From Streptococcus catagoni (lineage in GTDB: Bacteria; Bacillota; Bacilli; Lactobacillales; Streptococcaceae), in assembly GCF_011421425.1 (NCBI RefSeq), contig NZ_WPCW01000001.1, positions 124,001-188,000 on the forward strand: a stretch of DNA of 64,000 bases, given 5' to 3'. Both the position numbers and the translations under genes were made by a program. The notes beneath the pieces are model-generated. The model saw only the letters and a program-made list of their open reading frames with translations. It was not told the DNA's origin and searched no databases. Positions 30,628 to 42,778 of this stretch are shown here, one piece after another. Every line of letters begins with the position of its first letter. Within the stretch, counting starts at the first letter, position 1.

Positions 30628-32349
30628 ATGTTATCCTTAATGACACAGTATATTAAAGAAAAAAAGTGGGTTTACATTCTGATAGCCCTAACACTTACTA
30701 TCTATGACGCTTCTTTGATTGTTCCTACAAAGGTTATTCAAGGTCTGATTGATCAAATGACCAAAAAGCAGTTAACAGTTCAGTCCCTATCCTTAGGGTT
30801 ATTGATTCTTATTTTGGCTACCCTTTTGTCGTATTTGACAAGCTATATCTGGCATTTAAAACTATTTCAAGAATCTGTTCACTTTAAATGTGATTTACAG
30901 CAGCGTGCCTTTAAAAAGCTGGTTTTTATGAGAACCCCCTTTTACGAGAAATTTCGTTCTGGAGATATGATGACACGTTTTTCTACGGATGTGGAAGCAC
31001 TCATGGAGCTTATCGGCTATGGATTGATGATTATCCTTTATGCTGGTGGAATGTTTATCTTTATCATCCCAACCATGTTTTTAATCTCTTGGAAGTTGAG
31101 CCTAGTAGGTATGATTCCTATCTTCTTTATGATAGGAATTATTTATTTTCTCATTAAGCGTCAAGAGCTTTTAGTGGAGGAGGCACGTGAAGCAATCTCT
31201 CACTTAAGTGATGAGGTTCTAGAGACAGTAGAAGGTATCAAGGTCATGCGGGCCTATAGTAAAAAGGAGCACTTGGAAGCAAAGTTTAGGCAGAAAACAA
31301 AGGATCTAGCAGATCGTTGGAATAAAGTTGGGACTTACCGTGGGCTCTTCTTTCCTACTTACTATCTTATGATAGCTATCAGTACTATCTTGATCTTATT
31401 TGTTGGAGTAGAATTTGTTGCCAAGCAGCAGATATCTTTAGGTCAGATTATTGCTTTGCAGCTTTATCTGGTTTCCCTAGTGGAACCTTTTGCCATGCTG
31501 TCAGATTTTATCTTAATTTACCAAACTGGAAACAATTCTTTTGATAAAATTAATGAATTAATTTTAACAGGGGATGATCTTGAAAATGATGGTGACAGGG
31601 AATTAGAAAGTTTTGAAAAGATTAGCTTTTCCCACTATTATTTTTCCTATGCCAATGCTAAAAAAGCCAGCTTGATTGATCTTAATTTAGCTTTAGAAAA
31701 AGGTCAGACCCTAGGTATTGTTGGAAAAACAGGATCTGGAAAGACGACCTTAGTCAGGCAACTTCTGAGGCAATACCCAGTTGGTAGAGGACAATTTAAT
31801 CTTAATGATAGGAATATTTTGAGCTATCAGCGCCAATCCATTGAAAGTCACATCGGCTATGTGCCCCAAGAGCATATTCTCTTTTCTAAGTCTGTCTTGG
31901 AAAATATTGCCATGGGTAAAAAGTCAGCAAGCTCAGAGGAAATCCAGACTGCCATTGAAACAGCGGCTTTTTCAGATGACGTTAACGATATGATCAAGGG
32001 ACTTGAAACCAAGATTGGTGAACGCGGCTTATCTATTTCAGGTGGGCAAAAACAAAGGATTTCAATTGCTCGAGCTTTTCTGGCCAATCCTGACCTATTA
32101 ATATTGGATGATTCCTTGTCAGCAGTAGATGCTAGAACAGAGATGAAAATCATTGAGAATATTCAAAGAGAAAGACAGGATAAAACAACCATTATTGTTA
32201 GTCATCGGCTTTCAGCTGTTCACCATGCTGATTTGATTATTGTTTTAGATCAGGGAAAAATTATTGAAAAAGGAAGCCCAGAAGAACTTATAAAAGAAAA
32301 AGGTTGGTATTTTGAACAGTACCAACGACAACAAGCGCAGGAGGACTAA
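30628..32349 (+). CDS. heterodimeric multidrug ABC exporter, degenerate subunit (LmrC/BmrC-like)
   Basis: A 573-residue half-transporter with six membrane helices and an ATPase domain. Walker A GKTGSGKTT, signature SISGGQKQR and H-loop SHRLS are intact, but Walker B reads LILDDSLSAVD with Asp in place of the catalytic Glu, as in LmrC, BmrC and TM287. AAAGGAGG at 30615 precedes ATG 30628; the frame is open to 30604 without a start signal. It is the first gene after the attenuator. It probably exports hydrophobic drugs, including ribosome inhibitors if the attenuator is drug-sensing (inference). Confidence 0.9.
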   Translation: MLSLMTQYIKEKKWVYILIALTLTIYDASLIVPTKVIQGLIDQMTKKQLTVQSLSLGLLILILATLLSYLTSYIWHLKLFQESVHFKCDLQQRAFKKLVFMRTPFYEKFRSGDMMTRFSTDVEALMELIGYGLMIILYAGGMFIFIIPTMFLISWKLSLVGMIPIFFMIGIIYFLIKRQELLVEEAREAISHLSDEVLETVEGIKVMRAYSKKEHLEAKFRQKTKDLADRWNKVGTYRGLFFPTYYLMIAISTILILFVGVEFVAKQQISLGQIIALQLYLVSLVEPFAMLSDFILIYQTGNNSFDKINELILTGDDLENDGDRELESFEKISFSHYYFSYANAKKASLIDLNLALEKGQTLGIVGKTGSGKTTLVRQLLRQYPVGRGQFNLNDRNILSYQRQSIESHIGYVPQEHILFSKSVLENIAMGKKSASSEEIQTAIETAAFSDDVNDMIKGLETKIGERGLSISGGQKQRISIARAFLANPDLLILDDSLSAVDARTEMKIIENIQRERQDKTTIIVSHRLSAVHHADLIIVLDQGKIIEKGSPEELIKEKGWYFEQYQRQQAQED

Positions 32350-32350
32350 A

Positions 32351-34093
32351 ATGTCCCTTTATATCAAACTTATTAAAGAGATTAAGACGGTTAGCTTGCC
32401 TTTTTGCTCTGGCATAGTCTTATTACTTGTTGCTACTGCTGGTAGTCAGTTTTCACCTCTTCTCTTGCAAGATATGATAGACAAGTACTTAACACCTTTG
32501 TCCATAGGAAAAAAAGTCGGTTTGCTAGCCTTTCAAAAATTACTGTTATTATACTTAGCATTAATCATTATAACAGCTGTCTTACGTTATATTTCCTTTA
32601 GAACCTTGGTCTATACATCTAATAAAATCGTTACAAATTTAAGGAATCGAGCTTTTGATATTATGCAAAAGCTGCCCATTTCCTATTTTGATCATCAGCC
32701 GGCTGGCAAGATTGCGACCAGGATTGTTAATGATACCGAGACCTTAAGAAGTCAGTTTTACGATAATCTTTTATCACAGATTATTATTAGTCTTGTCCAA
32801 ATTATCTTTATCTATTTCTTCCTATTTTATTTGGATCTTAGAAGCGGCTTTTTCCTACTCTTGGTGATTCCCTTATTTTATAGCCTGCAAATTATCTATA
32901 AAAAACTAACGGACCAACCTATGAAAGACTTTTACCATGCTAGAAGTAAGGTCAATACTCAGGTTAACGAAATGATGAATGGTATCTCTATTGTGCAGCT
33001 ATACCATCAGGAGGATCACGTTTTAAGAGAATTTGAAGATCAGGTTGAGCACATGAAAAAAGCCGACGAACAGATCGTTTTTGCTGACTCTGTGGCCTCT
33101 TGGTCTGTAACGGAATTTGTCAAATACTCCATTGTTGCCCTTATCTTGGCCTTTATTGGTTTTCAATTTTTACAAGATAAGCCAGGTGTGACTGTCGGAA
33201 AACTCTTTATCTATATTAACTACTTAACCAAGCTTTTTGATTTGTTAGGAAACCTGGTTAGGCAGTTGTCTAATTTGCAAAGGTCATCTGTCACAGGACA
33301 TCGCTTGATGGTACTCTTAGAGGAAAAGGTAGAAGATGAGAAGACACAAGAAATTCACATTTCTGATGGGATAGTTGATTTTGAAACTATTTATTTTGCC
33401 TATGAAAAGGATAAAATGGTTCTATCAGATATTTGTATTCATGCTGATAAGGGGCAAACAGTCGCCTTGGTCGGACATACGGGTTCTGGTAAATCTTCCA
33501 TCATGAATTTGCTTTATCGTTTTTACGAACCCAATTCTGGAAGGATTAGCATTGATGGACAAGCTATTAATAACTTCTCTAGGGAAAGTTTAAGATCTCA
33601 GATGGGAATTGTTCTGCAGGATCCTTATCTCTTTACAGGGACAATTGCCTCAAATGTGACTATGGGAAATACGGCCTACAGCGATCAGGAGATTGTAGAT
33701 GCTCTAGAAAAGGTAGGGGCTAAGCAAATGCTTTCTCGCTATGAGAAGGGAATCTACCAAGCTGTCTATGAAAGAGGATCTTCATTTTCTAGTGGCGAAA
33801 GACAATTAATTGCCTTTGCAAGAACACTGATCAGCAATCCCAAAATTCTTATTCTAGATGAAGCTACCTCACATATTGATACAGAGACTGAAGAAATCAT
33901 ACAAAGAGCCATGGAAGTCTTAAAAGAAGGGCGAACAACCTTTATCATTGCCCACAGACTGTCAACCATACAGACTGCTGATCAAATTTTGGTACTTGAC
34001 AAAGGGAGAATTGTTGAACGAGGCAGACACCAAGACTTGATTGCACAAGACGGCATCTATGCTAAGATGGCCAAACTACAAGAAAAAGTCTGA
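32351..34093 (+). CDS. heterodimeric multidrug ABC exporter, catalytic subunit (LmrD/BmrD-like)
   Basis: A 580-residue partner. Walker A GHTGSGKSS, Walker B LILDEATSHID (catalytic Glu), H-loop IAHRLST; the signature is the altered SSGERQ typical of LmrD/BmrD/TM288. ATG 32351 follows CAGGAGGA, one base after the previous stop. The complementary defects in the two subunits show that they form one transporter with one active and one degenerate ATP site. Confidence 0.9.
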   Translation: MSLYIKLIKEIKTVSLPFCSGIVLLLVATAGSQFSPLLLQDMIDKYLTPLSIGKKVGLLAFQKLLLLYLALIIITAVLRYISFRTLVYTSNKIVTNLRNRAFDIMQKLPISYFDHQPAGKIATRIVNDTETLRSQFYDNLLSQIIISLVQIIFIYFFLFYLDLRSGFFLLLVIPLFYSLQIIYKKLTDQPMKDFYHARSKVNTQVNEMMNGISIVQLYHQEDHVLREFEDQVEHMKKADEQIVFADSVASWSVTEFVKYSIVALILAFIGFQFLQDKPGVTVGKLFIYINYLTKLFDLLGNLVRQLSNLQRSSVTGHRLMVLLEEKVEDEKTQEIHISDGIVDFETIYFAYEKDKMVLSDICIHADKGQTVALVGHTGSGKSSIMNLLYRFYEPNSGRISIDGQAINNFSRESLRSQMGIVLQDPYLFTGTIASNVTMGNTAYSDQEIVDALEKVGAKQMLSRYEKGIYQAVYERGSSFSSGERQLIAFARTLISNPKILILDEATSHIDTETEEIIQRAMEVLKEGRTTFIIAHRLSTIQTADQILVLDKGRIVERGRHQDLIAQDGIYAKMAKLQEKV

Positions 34094-34120
34094 TTTGTAC
34101 AGATTTTTCAGAATACAAAC

Positions 34121-34151
34121 AAAGTGATGATTTTCGTGATCATCACTTTTT
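34121..34151 (+). terminator. intrinsic terminator after exporter operon
   Basis: AAAGTGATGA (34121-34130) and TCATCACTTT (34140-34149), then T residues: a 10-bp stem. Confidence 0.88.
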
Positions 34152-34263
34152 ATAGCATTATAAGAAAAAGTTTTTATAAAAAGGTTAGTTATCGCATTTT
34201 ATGAGCAATTAGTGTAAAATAGTAAGGTAAAAGAATTATTAAGTTTTGTGAAAAGATAAGGTT

Positions 34264-35142
34264 ATGAGTGAAAAAATAGGAATTGGTAAAGCACATAGTA
34301 AGATTATTTTAATGGGAGAGCATTCTGTTGTTTATGGCTATCCCGCTATTGCACTTCCCTTAAAAGACATCGAAGTTGTTTGTCGCATTCGTGAGGCAAA
34401 AGAAAAGCTAAAGTTTGATTTTTATGATACCTTGTCAACGGCTATTTATGCAGCACTTGATTATTTACAAATCAAAGAAAAACCAATTGCTTATGAGATC
34501 ATCTCTCAAGTTCCTCAAAAAAGAGGTATGGGGTCTTCAGCAGCAGTTTCCATAGCAGCCATAAGAGCTGTCTTTTCCTACTTTGAAAAAGACCTGTCTA
34601 ATGATCTTTTAGAGATTTTGGTCAACAAAGCAGAAATAATAGCTCATACAAACCCAAGTGGCTTGGATGCTAAAACTTGTCTGAGCGACCATGCCATTAA
34701 GTTTATCAGAAATATTGGCTTTGAAAGTTTGTCCATTGATCTGGATGCCTATCTGGTTATTGCGGATACGGGTATTCATGGTCATACTAGAGAAGCAGTT
34801 GCCAAAGTTGCTAAATATGAAGAAGGTAATCTACCCTATCTAGCAAAACTTGGAGATCTAACAGAGGCTGTTGTAGCAGCTATCCAAATAAAAAATAAAA
34901 AATTTATAGGTCAAGCAATGACCGAGGCTCACTACAATTTGAAGGCTATTGGTGTTAGTATCGAAAAAGCAAATCAACTGGTTGAGGTTGCTTTAGCTTC
35001 TGAGGCTCTAGGAGCCAAAATGTCTGGTGGTGGATTAGGCGGTTGTATCATTGCTTTAGCTGACAATAAAACAATTGCTGACAAGATTTGTCAGAATTTA
35101 GTAAATGAAGGGGCAGTAAATACGTGGATCCAAAAACTGTAA
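34264..35142 (+). CDS. mvaK1: mevalonate kinase
   Basis: A 292-residue GHMP kinase that phosphorylates mevalonate at position 5. The N-terminal KAHSKIILMGEHSVVYGYPA, the ATP loop QKRGMGSSAAVSIAAI (about 87-102) and C-terminal MSGGGLGGCIIAL are diagnostic. First gene of mvaK1-mvaD-mvaK2-fni, each overlapping or touching the next. The pathway yields isopentenyl diphosphate for undecaprenyl phosphate and other isoprenoids. Confidence 0.96.
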   Translation: MSEKIGIGKAHSKIILMGEHSVVYGYPAIALPLKDIEVVCRIREAKEKLKFDFYDTLSTAIYAALDYLQIKEKPIAYEIISQVPQKRGMGSSAAVSIAAIRAVFSYFEKDLSNDLLEILVNKAEIIAHTNPSGLDAKTCLSDHAIKFIRNIGFESLSIDLDAYLVIADTGIHGHTREAVAKVAKYEEGNLPYLAKLGDLTEAVVAAIQIKNKKFIGQAMTEAHYNLKAIGVSIEKANQLVEVALASEALGAKMSGGGLGGCIIALADNKTIADKICQNLVNEGAVNTWIQKL

Positions 35143-36060
35143 CAGTTAAATCATATGCAAATATAGCAATCATCAAATATTGGGGAAAGGAAAATCAAGA
35201 ATTGATGATTCCTTCAACAAGCAGTATTTCGTTGACACTGGAAAACATGTATACGCAAACAAGGTTAACAGAGCTACCAGAAACTGCAACAAAGGATACT
35301 TTTTACATTGATGGCCTTTTGCAAGACCAAAAAGAACACCAAAAGATAAGTACTATTATTGACCAATTTCGAAGGGATTCTAAAACCTTTGTTCAAGTTG
35401 ATACCTTTAATAATATGCCAACAGCAGCAGGGCTGTCCTCTAGTTCCAGTGGACTTTCGGCCTTAGTTAAAGCCTGTAATATATTTTTCAAAGGGGGGCT
35501 TAGACAATCAGACTTAGCTCAAAAGGCCAAGTTTGCTTCTGGATCAGCTTCCCGCTCTTTTTTTGGGCCAATTGCAGCCTGGGATAAGGACAGTGGTGAT
35601 ATCTATCAAGTAGAAACAGACTTACAGCTGGCTATGATTATGCTAATTGTCAAAGAAACGAAAAAATCTGTTTCAAGCCGAGATGGTATGAAATTGTGTC
35701 GTGAAACCTCAACAAACTTTGACCAATGGGTAGAAGAGTCTGCCGTTGATTATAAGAATATGCTCAGCTATCTTAAAGAAAATGACTTTGAGAAAGTAGG
35801 GCTTTTAACAGAAAAAAATGCTTTAGCCATGCACCAGACAACCCACAAGGCAAATCCTGCTTTTTCTTATCTCATTGAAGATTCCTATGAGGCTATGGAA
35901 AGGGTAAGGGAACTTAGAAAAGAGGGCTATCACTGTTATTTTACAATGGATGCTGGTCCCAATGTGAAGGTTCTCTGTTTGGAGAAGGATCTAGAGGCTT
36001 TGGCTGCTATTTTTGAAAAAGATTACAAGATTATTGTGTCAAAAACTAGGAAAATACAAA

Positions 36061-36068
<8 letters not shown>
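35124..36068 (+). CDS. mvaD: diphosphomevalonate decarboxylase
   Basis: A 314-residue GHMP-fold enzyme. The opening VKSYANIAIIKYWGKENQEL, the SISLTLENMYT segment and the ATP loop AAGLSSSSSGLSAL (about 94-107) are typical. It decarboxylates mevalonate diphosphate to isopentenyl diphosphate with ATP. It begins 18 bases before mvaK1 ends, so translation is coupled. Confidence 0.96.
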
Positions 36069-38054
<1,986 letters not shown>

Positions 38055-38060
38055 GATATA

Positions 38061-38090
38061 AAAATGAGCAAGAAGATCTTGTTCATTTTT
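38061..38090 (+). terminator. intrinsic terminator after fni
   Basis: AAATGAGCAAGA (38061-38072) pairs with TCTTGTTCATTT (38076-38087, G-U included) and a T run follows. Confidence 0.88.
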
Positions 38091-38134
38091 TATATGACTT
38101 AAATTTAGGTAAGCTTAAAAAAATAATTAAGTTG

Positions 38135-38163
38135 TTGTAATTATCTGTTTTTTGTGCTATTAT
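38135..38163 (+). promoter_or_regulatory. promoter of the LRR surface protein gene
   Basis: TTGTAA (38135-38140), 17 bases, TATTAT (38158-38163) preceded by TGC. The 125-base purine-rich leader that follows contains GAGAAA / TTTCTC complementarity (about 38234-38271) but no clear terminator. Confidence 0.65.
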
Positions 38164-38291
38164 CAAAAGACATGTGACCTTTTTAAGGAAAGGAAAAAGT
38201 TTTTTAAAAACTAAAAAAAAGAAAACATAAGAAGAGAAATTGAGCTTAGGAGGCTTTTTTCTCAAAACTTATTATTAAGAAAGGAAAATTA

Positions 38292-41200
38292 ATGAAATCA
38301 AAATCCAAGGTAATCACACTGTCACTCCTTGCGGTGACAAGTCTCGTGTGTAGTCAGGAGGTTTATGCCAAAGAAGAACAGAATCAAAGAAGTCCAATTA
38401 GCAGAGAGCATGTAGAAAAAGCCAATAATGATGATGACTGGTTTGAAGAAGATGATAATCCAAAAGACAATCTATCCCTAAGTGACAATAAGGATCAGGT
38501 TGATGGAGATGTTGCAGACTTGTTTTCCGATCAGTCTTCCACTACAAAAGAGCAGCTAATAAAACAGACAGAAGACGAAAAGAAGAGCTCTCCTCAGTAT
38601 AAAAAAGAAGAAAGTGAACTAAAAGATACTAGTCAAGAAAGTGAACAGATTGAGAAGAAAGAAGAGAGTAAGGGAACTTCTCTTCTTTTAGATAAAGATA
38701 CAAATGAGCATAAAGACTTGACTAAGCTTAAGAAGAATCAAAAGGAAGAGACTGTACTTTCAGTAAAGCGGGAAGAAGAAGTCAACAAGAGTATTTGGGA
38801 TATCTCTGATTTTATCATTCAAGATAAGCAAATTATTGGATTTTCTAAGGCTGGAGTGAAAAAATTACGGCAGACAGGCCAACTGGTACTTCCTGCCAGA
38901 GATCAAGAGGGTAGAAGGATAGAAAGGGTTGCTAGCTTTGCTTTTGTTCCTAATAAAAGGACGGCTATACCAGATTATATTAGTCGACCGGGAGAAAATG
39001 GCAAAGTAGACAATCTGGATGTTGATAAGAGGGAAATTATTAATCAAGGTGAAGAGTTTAATGCCTATGCCATAAAATCACTGATTATTCCAGAAGGCTA
39101 TCTCTACATTGGCTCAGATGCCTTTACAGAAAATAAAAATCTTTCTGAGATTAGGCTCCCTCAAAGCCTAAAAGGGATTTCAGATTATGCCTTTGCTCAT
39201 ACCAATCTTAGCCAGGTAGACCTTCCTGATTCCTTAGAAAAAATTGGAGATAATGCCTTTTTTGATAATCGTCTTAGCAAGGAACTTATCTTACCAAAGT
39301 CCTTAAAAGAACTTGGTGAAAGAGCCTTTAAATCTAATAGAATCACAACTCTACTTATAAAGAGTCCCTATCTAAAGGTTATTAAAGAAGCAGCCTTTGA
39401 AGATAATTCTATTTCACACCTTACTATTGAAAGCCCCATCGAAAAAATTGAAGAAAATGCCTTTGCAGCCAATCCAGGTGACGCTCACTATGGAAATTTT
39501 GTTGTGATCAAAACGTCAAGAAAAGCTACAAGCATTGGACTGATAGACAAGCATGTCTATGTCAATCCTGGGGAAGATAAAAAAACGACTTTACCAGCAA
39601 TTGATTACAGCCGGTGGACAGTCAAAGATTTCACTTATCAGGGGACTGTTCTTACAGGATTTTCAGAAAGTGGCCTTTTAAAAATTCGTCAGAACAAGAA
39701 ATTAGAAATTCCAAAAGTGAATGCTCAGAATCTTCCTATCACAGAAATTGCAGCCAATGCTTTTAGAAATGTTGATTTCAACAATAAAAGTCTGAGAAAA
39801 TATGATATTGAAGAGCTAATCCTGCCATCAACCATTAGAAAAATCGGTGACTTTGCCTTTCAGTCAAATAATCTGACAAGTTTTGAAGCTAATGATGATT
39901 TGGAAGAGATTGGTCAGGGCAGCTTTATGAATAATCAAATTGATATTTTAAGTTTAAATGATCAATTGAAAATAATTGGAGATGCAGCCTTTCATATTAA
40001 TCGTATTTATGCCATTATCATTCCTGAAAATGTGGAAAAAATTGGTATTTCTGCCTTCCGCCAAAATGGGGCTACTAACCTGCTCTTTATGGGAAATAAG
40101 CTTAGGGAAATTGGTGAAATGGCCTTCTTGTCAAATGCCTTATCAGACCTTGATCTTAGCCAATTAGAAGCTTTGAAAACAATTTCTGTCCAAGCCTTTG
40201 CTGATAATCTCTTAACTAAGCTTAGCTTACCCAAATCCTTAGAAAGCATTTCTGCCCAAGCCTTTAAGACAAACCTTTTAAAGGAGGTCTCTGTTCCTAA
40301 GGACTTACAAACTATTGCCTTTAATGCCTTTGATCACAATACAGGCCACCCCAAATATCAGAAAGTCCTTGTCAAAACTAAGAGTAAATTACAGCCAAGC
40401 TTGGCAGATGGTGATTTTTTCAGAGTAAATCCTGAAGAAATCAGTAAGGACAAGTCTCCGATTACTAAACTTTTGAAGACCATTAAAGATCTAGACATAG
40501 AAGAACTGCGTGATAGTACGAGAAAGCAGTATGTGAACTTGGAGAAAAAAGCTCAATCTTTATTAGAGGATCAAAGCTTATCGCAAGGCGCACAAAACAA
40601 GTTTGTCAATGAGACAAGTTTCTTCTTGGGCAGGATTGATTTGGACAAGGCCCTAGAAAAAGCTATCAGGGTGCAAAAAGGTCATCCACACTTTAAAGAT
40701 AGCTCCTTACTGGAGGCTAAGATTACTGAAGCAAGCAGAGCCTATAATAATAGTGCCCTAACAGATCAAAGGATCAAGCGACTAATGAAAGAGCTTGAAT
40801 TTTTATCCCAGTTAGCAAGAAACAATGGGCAACTAGCGAATACCCATATGGCAGAGGGACTTTACCATTTAGAGTCTTCCTTGCCAATCCCAGATTACTA
40901 TATCTTTTTGAATCTTTACTTTGATGACAAGGGGAAAATCATCTTTGTTTTAGATAGAAGTGCTGAAGTGGGCCAGGGACAAATAGATGAGTATGGAAAT
41001 ACAATCCTTAATATTGATGAAGATAATGAGGGTTATCACAGCCTAGCCATTGCGACCTTGGCTGATTATGAAGGGTTTTCCATTTATGATATACTGGCTA
41101 AGAATATAGGAGAATTTCCTACAATAAGAGTTGTTGAGAAAGCCAATGCACACAGACAAGGCATCTTCCAGGCAATCAAGAATGCTTGTCAGGATGCAGC

Positions 41201-41462
41201 GACTTACTTGGAAAAACTCAAAAAAGAAGAATCTATTAAGCAAAAAACTCAACTTTCTGCTAGAAGAGAGAGAATAAAAAATCAGAGAAAGCTGAATTTA
41301 TTACAGGGACAAAATGCTGATAAGGATAGTTTTAGTAACTCTAGAACAAAACTTCCTCAAACCAGTGAAGAAAGTACAAGACATCCTTTCAAGGCTTTAG
41401 TCATGATAGTGCTGTCTCTTTTGATCTCATTAATAGCTAGGAAAGAAAAGAAGAGCTTGTAA
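38292..41462 (+). CDS. LPXTG-anchored leucine-rich-repeat surface protein
   Basis: A 1056-residue wall protein. Signal peptide about 1-27; a highly charged Glu/Lys/Asp region (about 28-165); then two related modules, each opening with W-D/T-x-x-DF (WDISDFIIQDKQIIGFSKAG and WTVKDFTYQGTVLTGFSESG) and followed by BspA-type repeats (IxxxAF, LxLPxSL). A helical region (about 740-1010) precedes LPQTS (1021-1025), a hydrophobic stretch and RKEKKSL. It resembles the streptococcal LrrG group in layout. Likely an adhesin; the ligand is unknown. It sits alone between the two mevalonate clusters. Confidence 0.9.
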   Translation: MKSKSKVITLSLLAVTSLVCSQEVYAKEEQNQRSPISREHVEKANNDDDWFEEDDNPKDNLSLSDNKDQVDGDVADLFSDQSSTTKEQLIKQTEDEKKSSPQYKKEESELKDTSQESEQIEKKEESKGTSLLLDKDTNEHKDLTKLKKNQKEETVLSVKREEEVNKSIWDISDFIIQDKQIIGFSKAGVKKLRQTGQLVLPARDQEGRRIERVASFAFVPNKRTAIPDYISRPGENGKVDNLDVDKREIINQGEEFNAYAIKSLIIPEGYLYIGSDAFTENKNLSEIRLPQSLKGISDYAFAHTNLSQVDLPDSLEKIGDNAFFDNRLSKELILPKSLKELGERAFKSNRITTLLIKSPYLKVIKEAAFEDNSISHLTIESPIEKIEENAFAANPGDAHYGNFVVIKTSRKATSIGLIDKHVYVNPGEDKKTTLPAIDYSRWTVKDFTYQGTVLTGFSESGLLKIRQNKKLEIPKVNAQNLPITEIAANAFRNVDFNNKSLRKYDIEELILPSTIRKIGDFAFQSNNLTSFEANDDLEEIGQGSFMNNQIDILSLNDQLKIIGDAAFHINRIYAIIIPENVEKIGISAFRQNGATNLLFMGNKLREIGEMAFLSNALSDLDLSQLEALKTISVQAFADNLLTKLSLPKSLESISAQAFKTNLLKEVSVPKDLQTIAFNAFDHNTGHPKYQKVLVKTKSKLQPSLADGDFFRVNPEEISKDKSPITKLLKTIKDLDIEELRDSTRKQYVNLEKKAQSLLEDQSLSQGAQNKFVNETSFFLGRIDLDKALEKAIRVQKGHPHFKDSSLLEAKITEASRAYNNSALTDQRIKRLMKELEFLSQLARNNGQLANTHMAEGLYHLESSLPIPDYYIFLNLYFDDKGKIIFVLDRSAEVGQGQIDEYGNTILNIDEDNEGYHSLAIATLADYEGFSIYDILAKNIGEFPTIRVVEKANAHRQGIFQAIKNACQDAATYLEKLKKEESIKQKTQLSARRERIKNQRKLNLLQGQNADKDSFSNSRTKLPQTSEESTRHPFKALVMIVLSLLISLIARKEKKSL

Positions 41463-41471
41463 GCATATTAA

Positions 41472-41503
41472 AAATAGGTTTGACAATATTGTCAAACCTA
41501 TTT
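41472..41503. terminator. 32-bp perfect palindrome between convergent genes
   Basis: Arms AAATAGGTTTGACAAT (41472-41487) and its exact reverse complement (41488-41503) abut without a loop. The right arm includes the mvaA stop region. It very probably ends transcription of both the LRR gene and mvaA. Confidence 0.7.
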
Positions 41504-42778
41504 ACTGTCCTCAAGTTTCTTTAAGAGTTTTTGTGCTGTCTCTAGATTCATATGTTTTTCTTTCAATAGAAGTGGAAGGAGTTTTGTAAGATTAGCTTCA
41601 CTTGCACCAGCTAAGAGAGCTAATGATTTGGCTTGCAATTTCATATGCCCAGCTTGAATACCAGTATTGGTTAGAGCCTTTAGGGCTGCGAAATTCTGAG
41701 CTAGGCCAACAGAAACAATGATCTGTGCAAGTTCTTTTGCCTCAGGATACTTTAACAGATCGTGAGCAATGGAAACACTAGGGTTTAAACCAATGGAACC
41801 ACCTTTGGTAGCTATGGGCATGGGCATTATCAGTGTGCCTCTGACCAGCTTGTTTTCAAGATCACAGGTCCACTCTGTTAACCCCTTGTATGAGCCATCT
41901 TTAGAAGCAAAGGCATGTCCAGCAGCTTCAATTGCCCGCCAGTCATTGCCTGTGGCAAGTACTATGGCATCAATCCCATTAAAAATACCCTTGTTGTGGG
42001 TAGCGGCACGGTAAGAGTCAATCTGTGCTAGACGACTAGCTAATTCCATTTTCTGGGCTAGGATAAGAGCCTGTTTAGGATCACGACTTAGGTAGCGAAA
42101 ATCAATACTGCATTCTGAACTAACCAGTGATTCAGTAGCATAGTTTGAGAGGATAGCCATAAGGCTTTTTCCCTTTGTTTCTTCTTCTAAGCTTGGGACG
42201 AGGGCTTCCATCATTGTATTAACCATGTTAGCGCCCATAGCTTCTTGGGTGTCAACTGTAAGGTAGACTATAAGAAATTGGTCCTTGATTTCGACCCTTA
42301 TTTCTCTAGCTCCACCACCACGTTTAACAATAGAAGGATAGGAATCATTTGCCAGTTTAATGAGACTTTCTTGATTTTCTAGGATTCTTTTCTTTGCAAT
42401 CTCTTTGTTTTCAAGATCATACAAGGCGACCTGCCCAATCATTTGGCGTCCAATAACCTTGGTCTTAAAGCCACCAGAGCTTTTCACAATCTTTGCTGCA
42501 TAAGAAGCAGCAGCTACAACTGATGGTTCTTCTGTTACAAATGGCAATTGATAGACTCTATCATTAACTTCAAAGTCAGGGACTATACTGAAGGGAAGAG
42601 CAAAGCGGCCAATGGTATTTTCAACCATCTGGTTGGCAGTATCAGCAGTTAGCAAATCTTGATTTTGCAAGCTCTTAAGTTTGTCTTCATTTAGCAGGTT
42701 AAAATCACGAATCATTTCCAGTCTCTGCTCAAGGGACTTCTTATAAAAGCCAGACCAGTTAAGCTTATTATTTGTCAT
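41498..42778 (-). CDS. mvaA: hydroxymethylglutaryl-CoA reductase, class II type
   Basis: A 426-residue HMG-CoA reductase producing mevalonate. Visible motifs are GRFALPFSIVPDFEVND, EEPSVVAAASYAAKI (with the catalytic Glu), MGANMVNTMMEAL and the cofactor region with GTLIMPMPIATKGGSIG. The open frame begins at 42829, but MTNNKLNWSGFYKKS from ATG 42778 is the normal start and overlaps mvaS by 11 bases. No ATP-GTP motif. It works with mvaS just upstream. Confidence 0.95.
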   Translation of the reverse strand: MTNNKLNWSGFYKKSLEQRLEMIRDFNLLNEDKLKSLQNQDLLTADTANQMVENTIGRFALPFSIVPDFEVNDRVYQLPFVTEEPSVVAAASYAAKIVKSSGGFKTKVIGRQMIGQVALYDLENKEIAKKRILENQESLIKLANDSYPSIVKRGGGAREIRVEIKDQFLIVYLTVDTQEAMGANMVNTMMEALVPSLEEETKGKSLMAILSNYATESLVSSECSIDFRYLSRDPKQALILAQKMELASRLAQIDSYRAATHNKGIFNGIDAIVLATGNDWRAIEAAGHAFASKDGSYKGLTEWTCDLENKLVRGTLIMPMPIATKGGSIGLNPSVSIAHDLLKYPEAKELAQIIVSVGLAQNFAALKALTNTGIQAGHMKLQAKSLALLAGASEANLTKLLPLLLKEKHMNLETAQKLLKKLEDSK

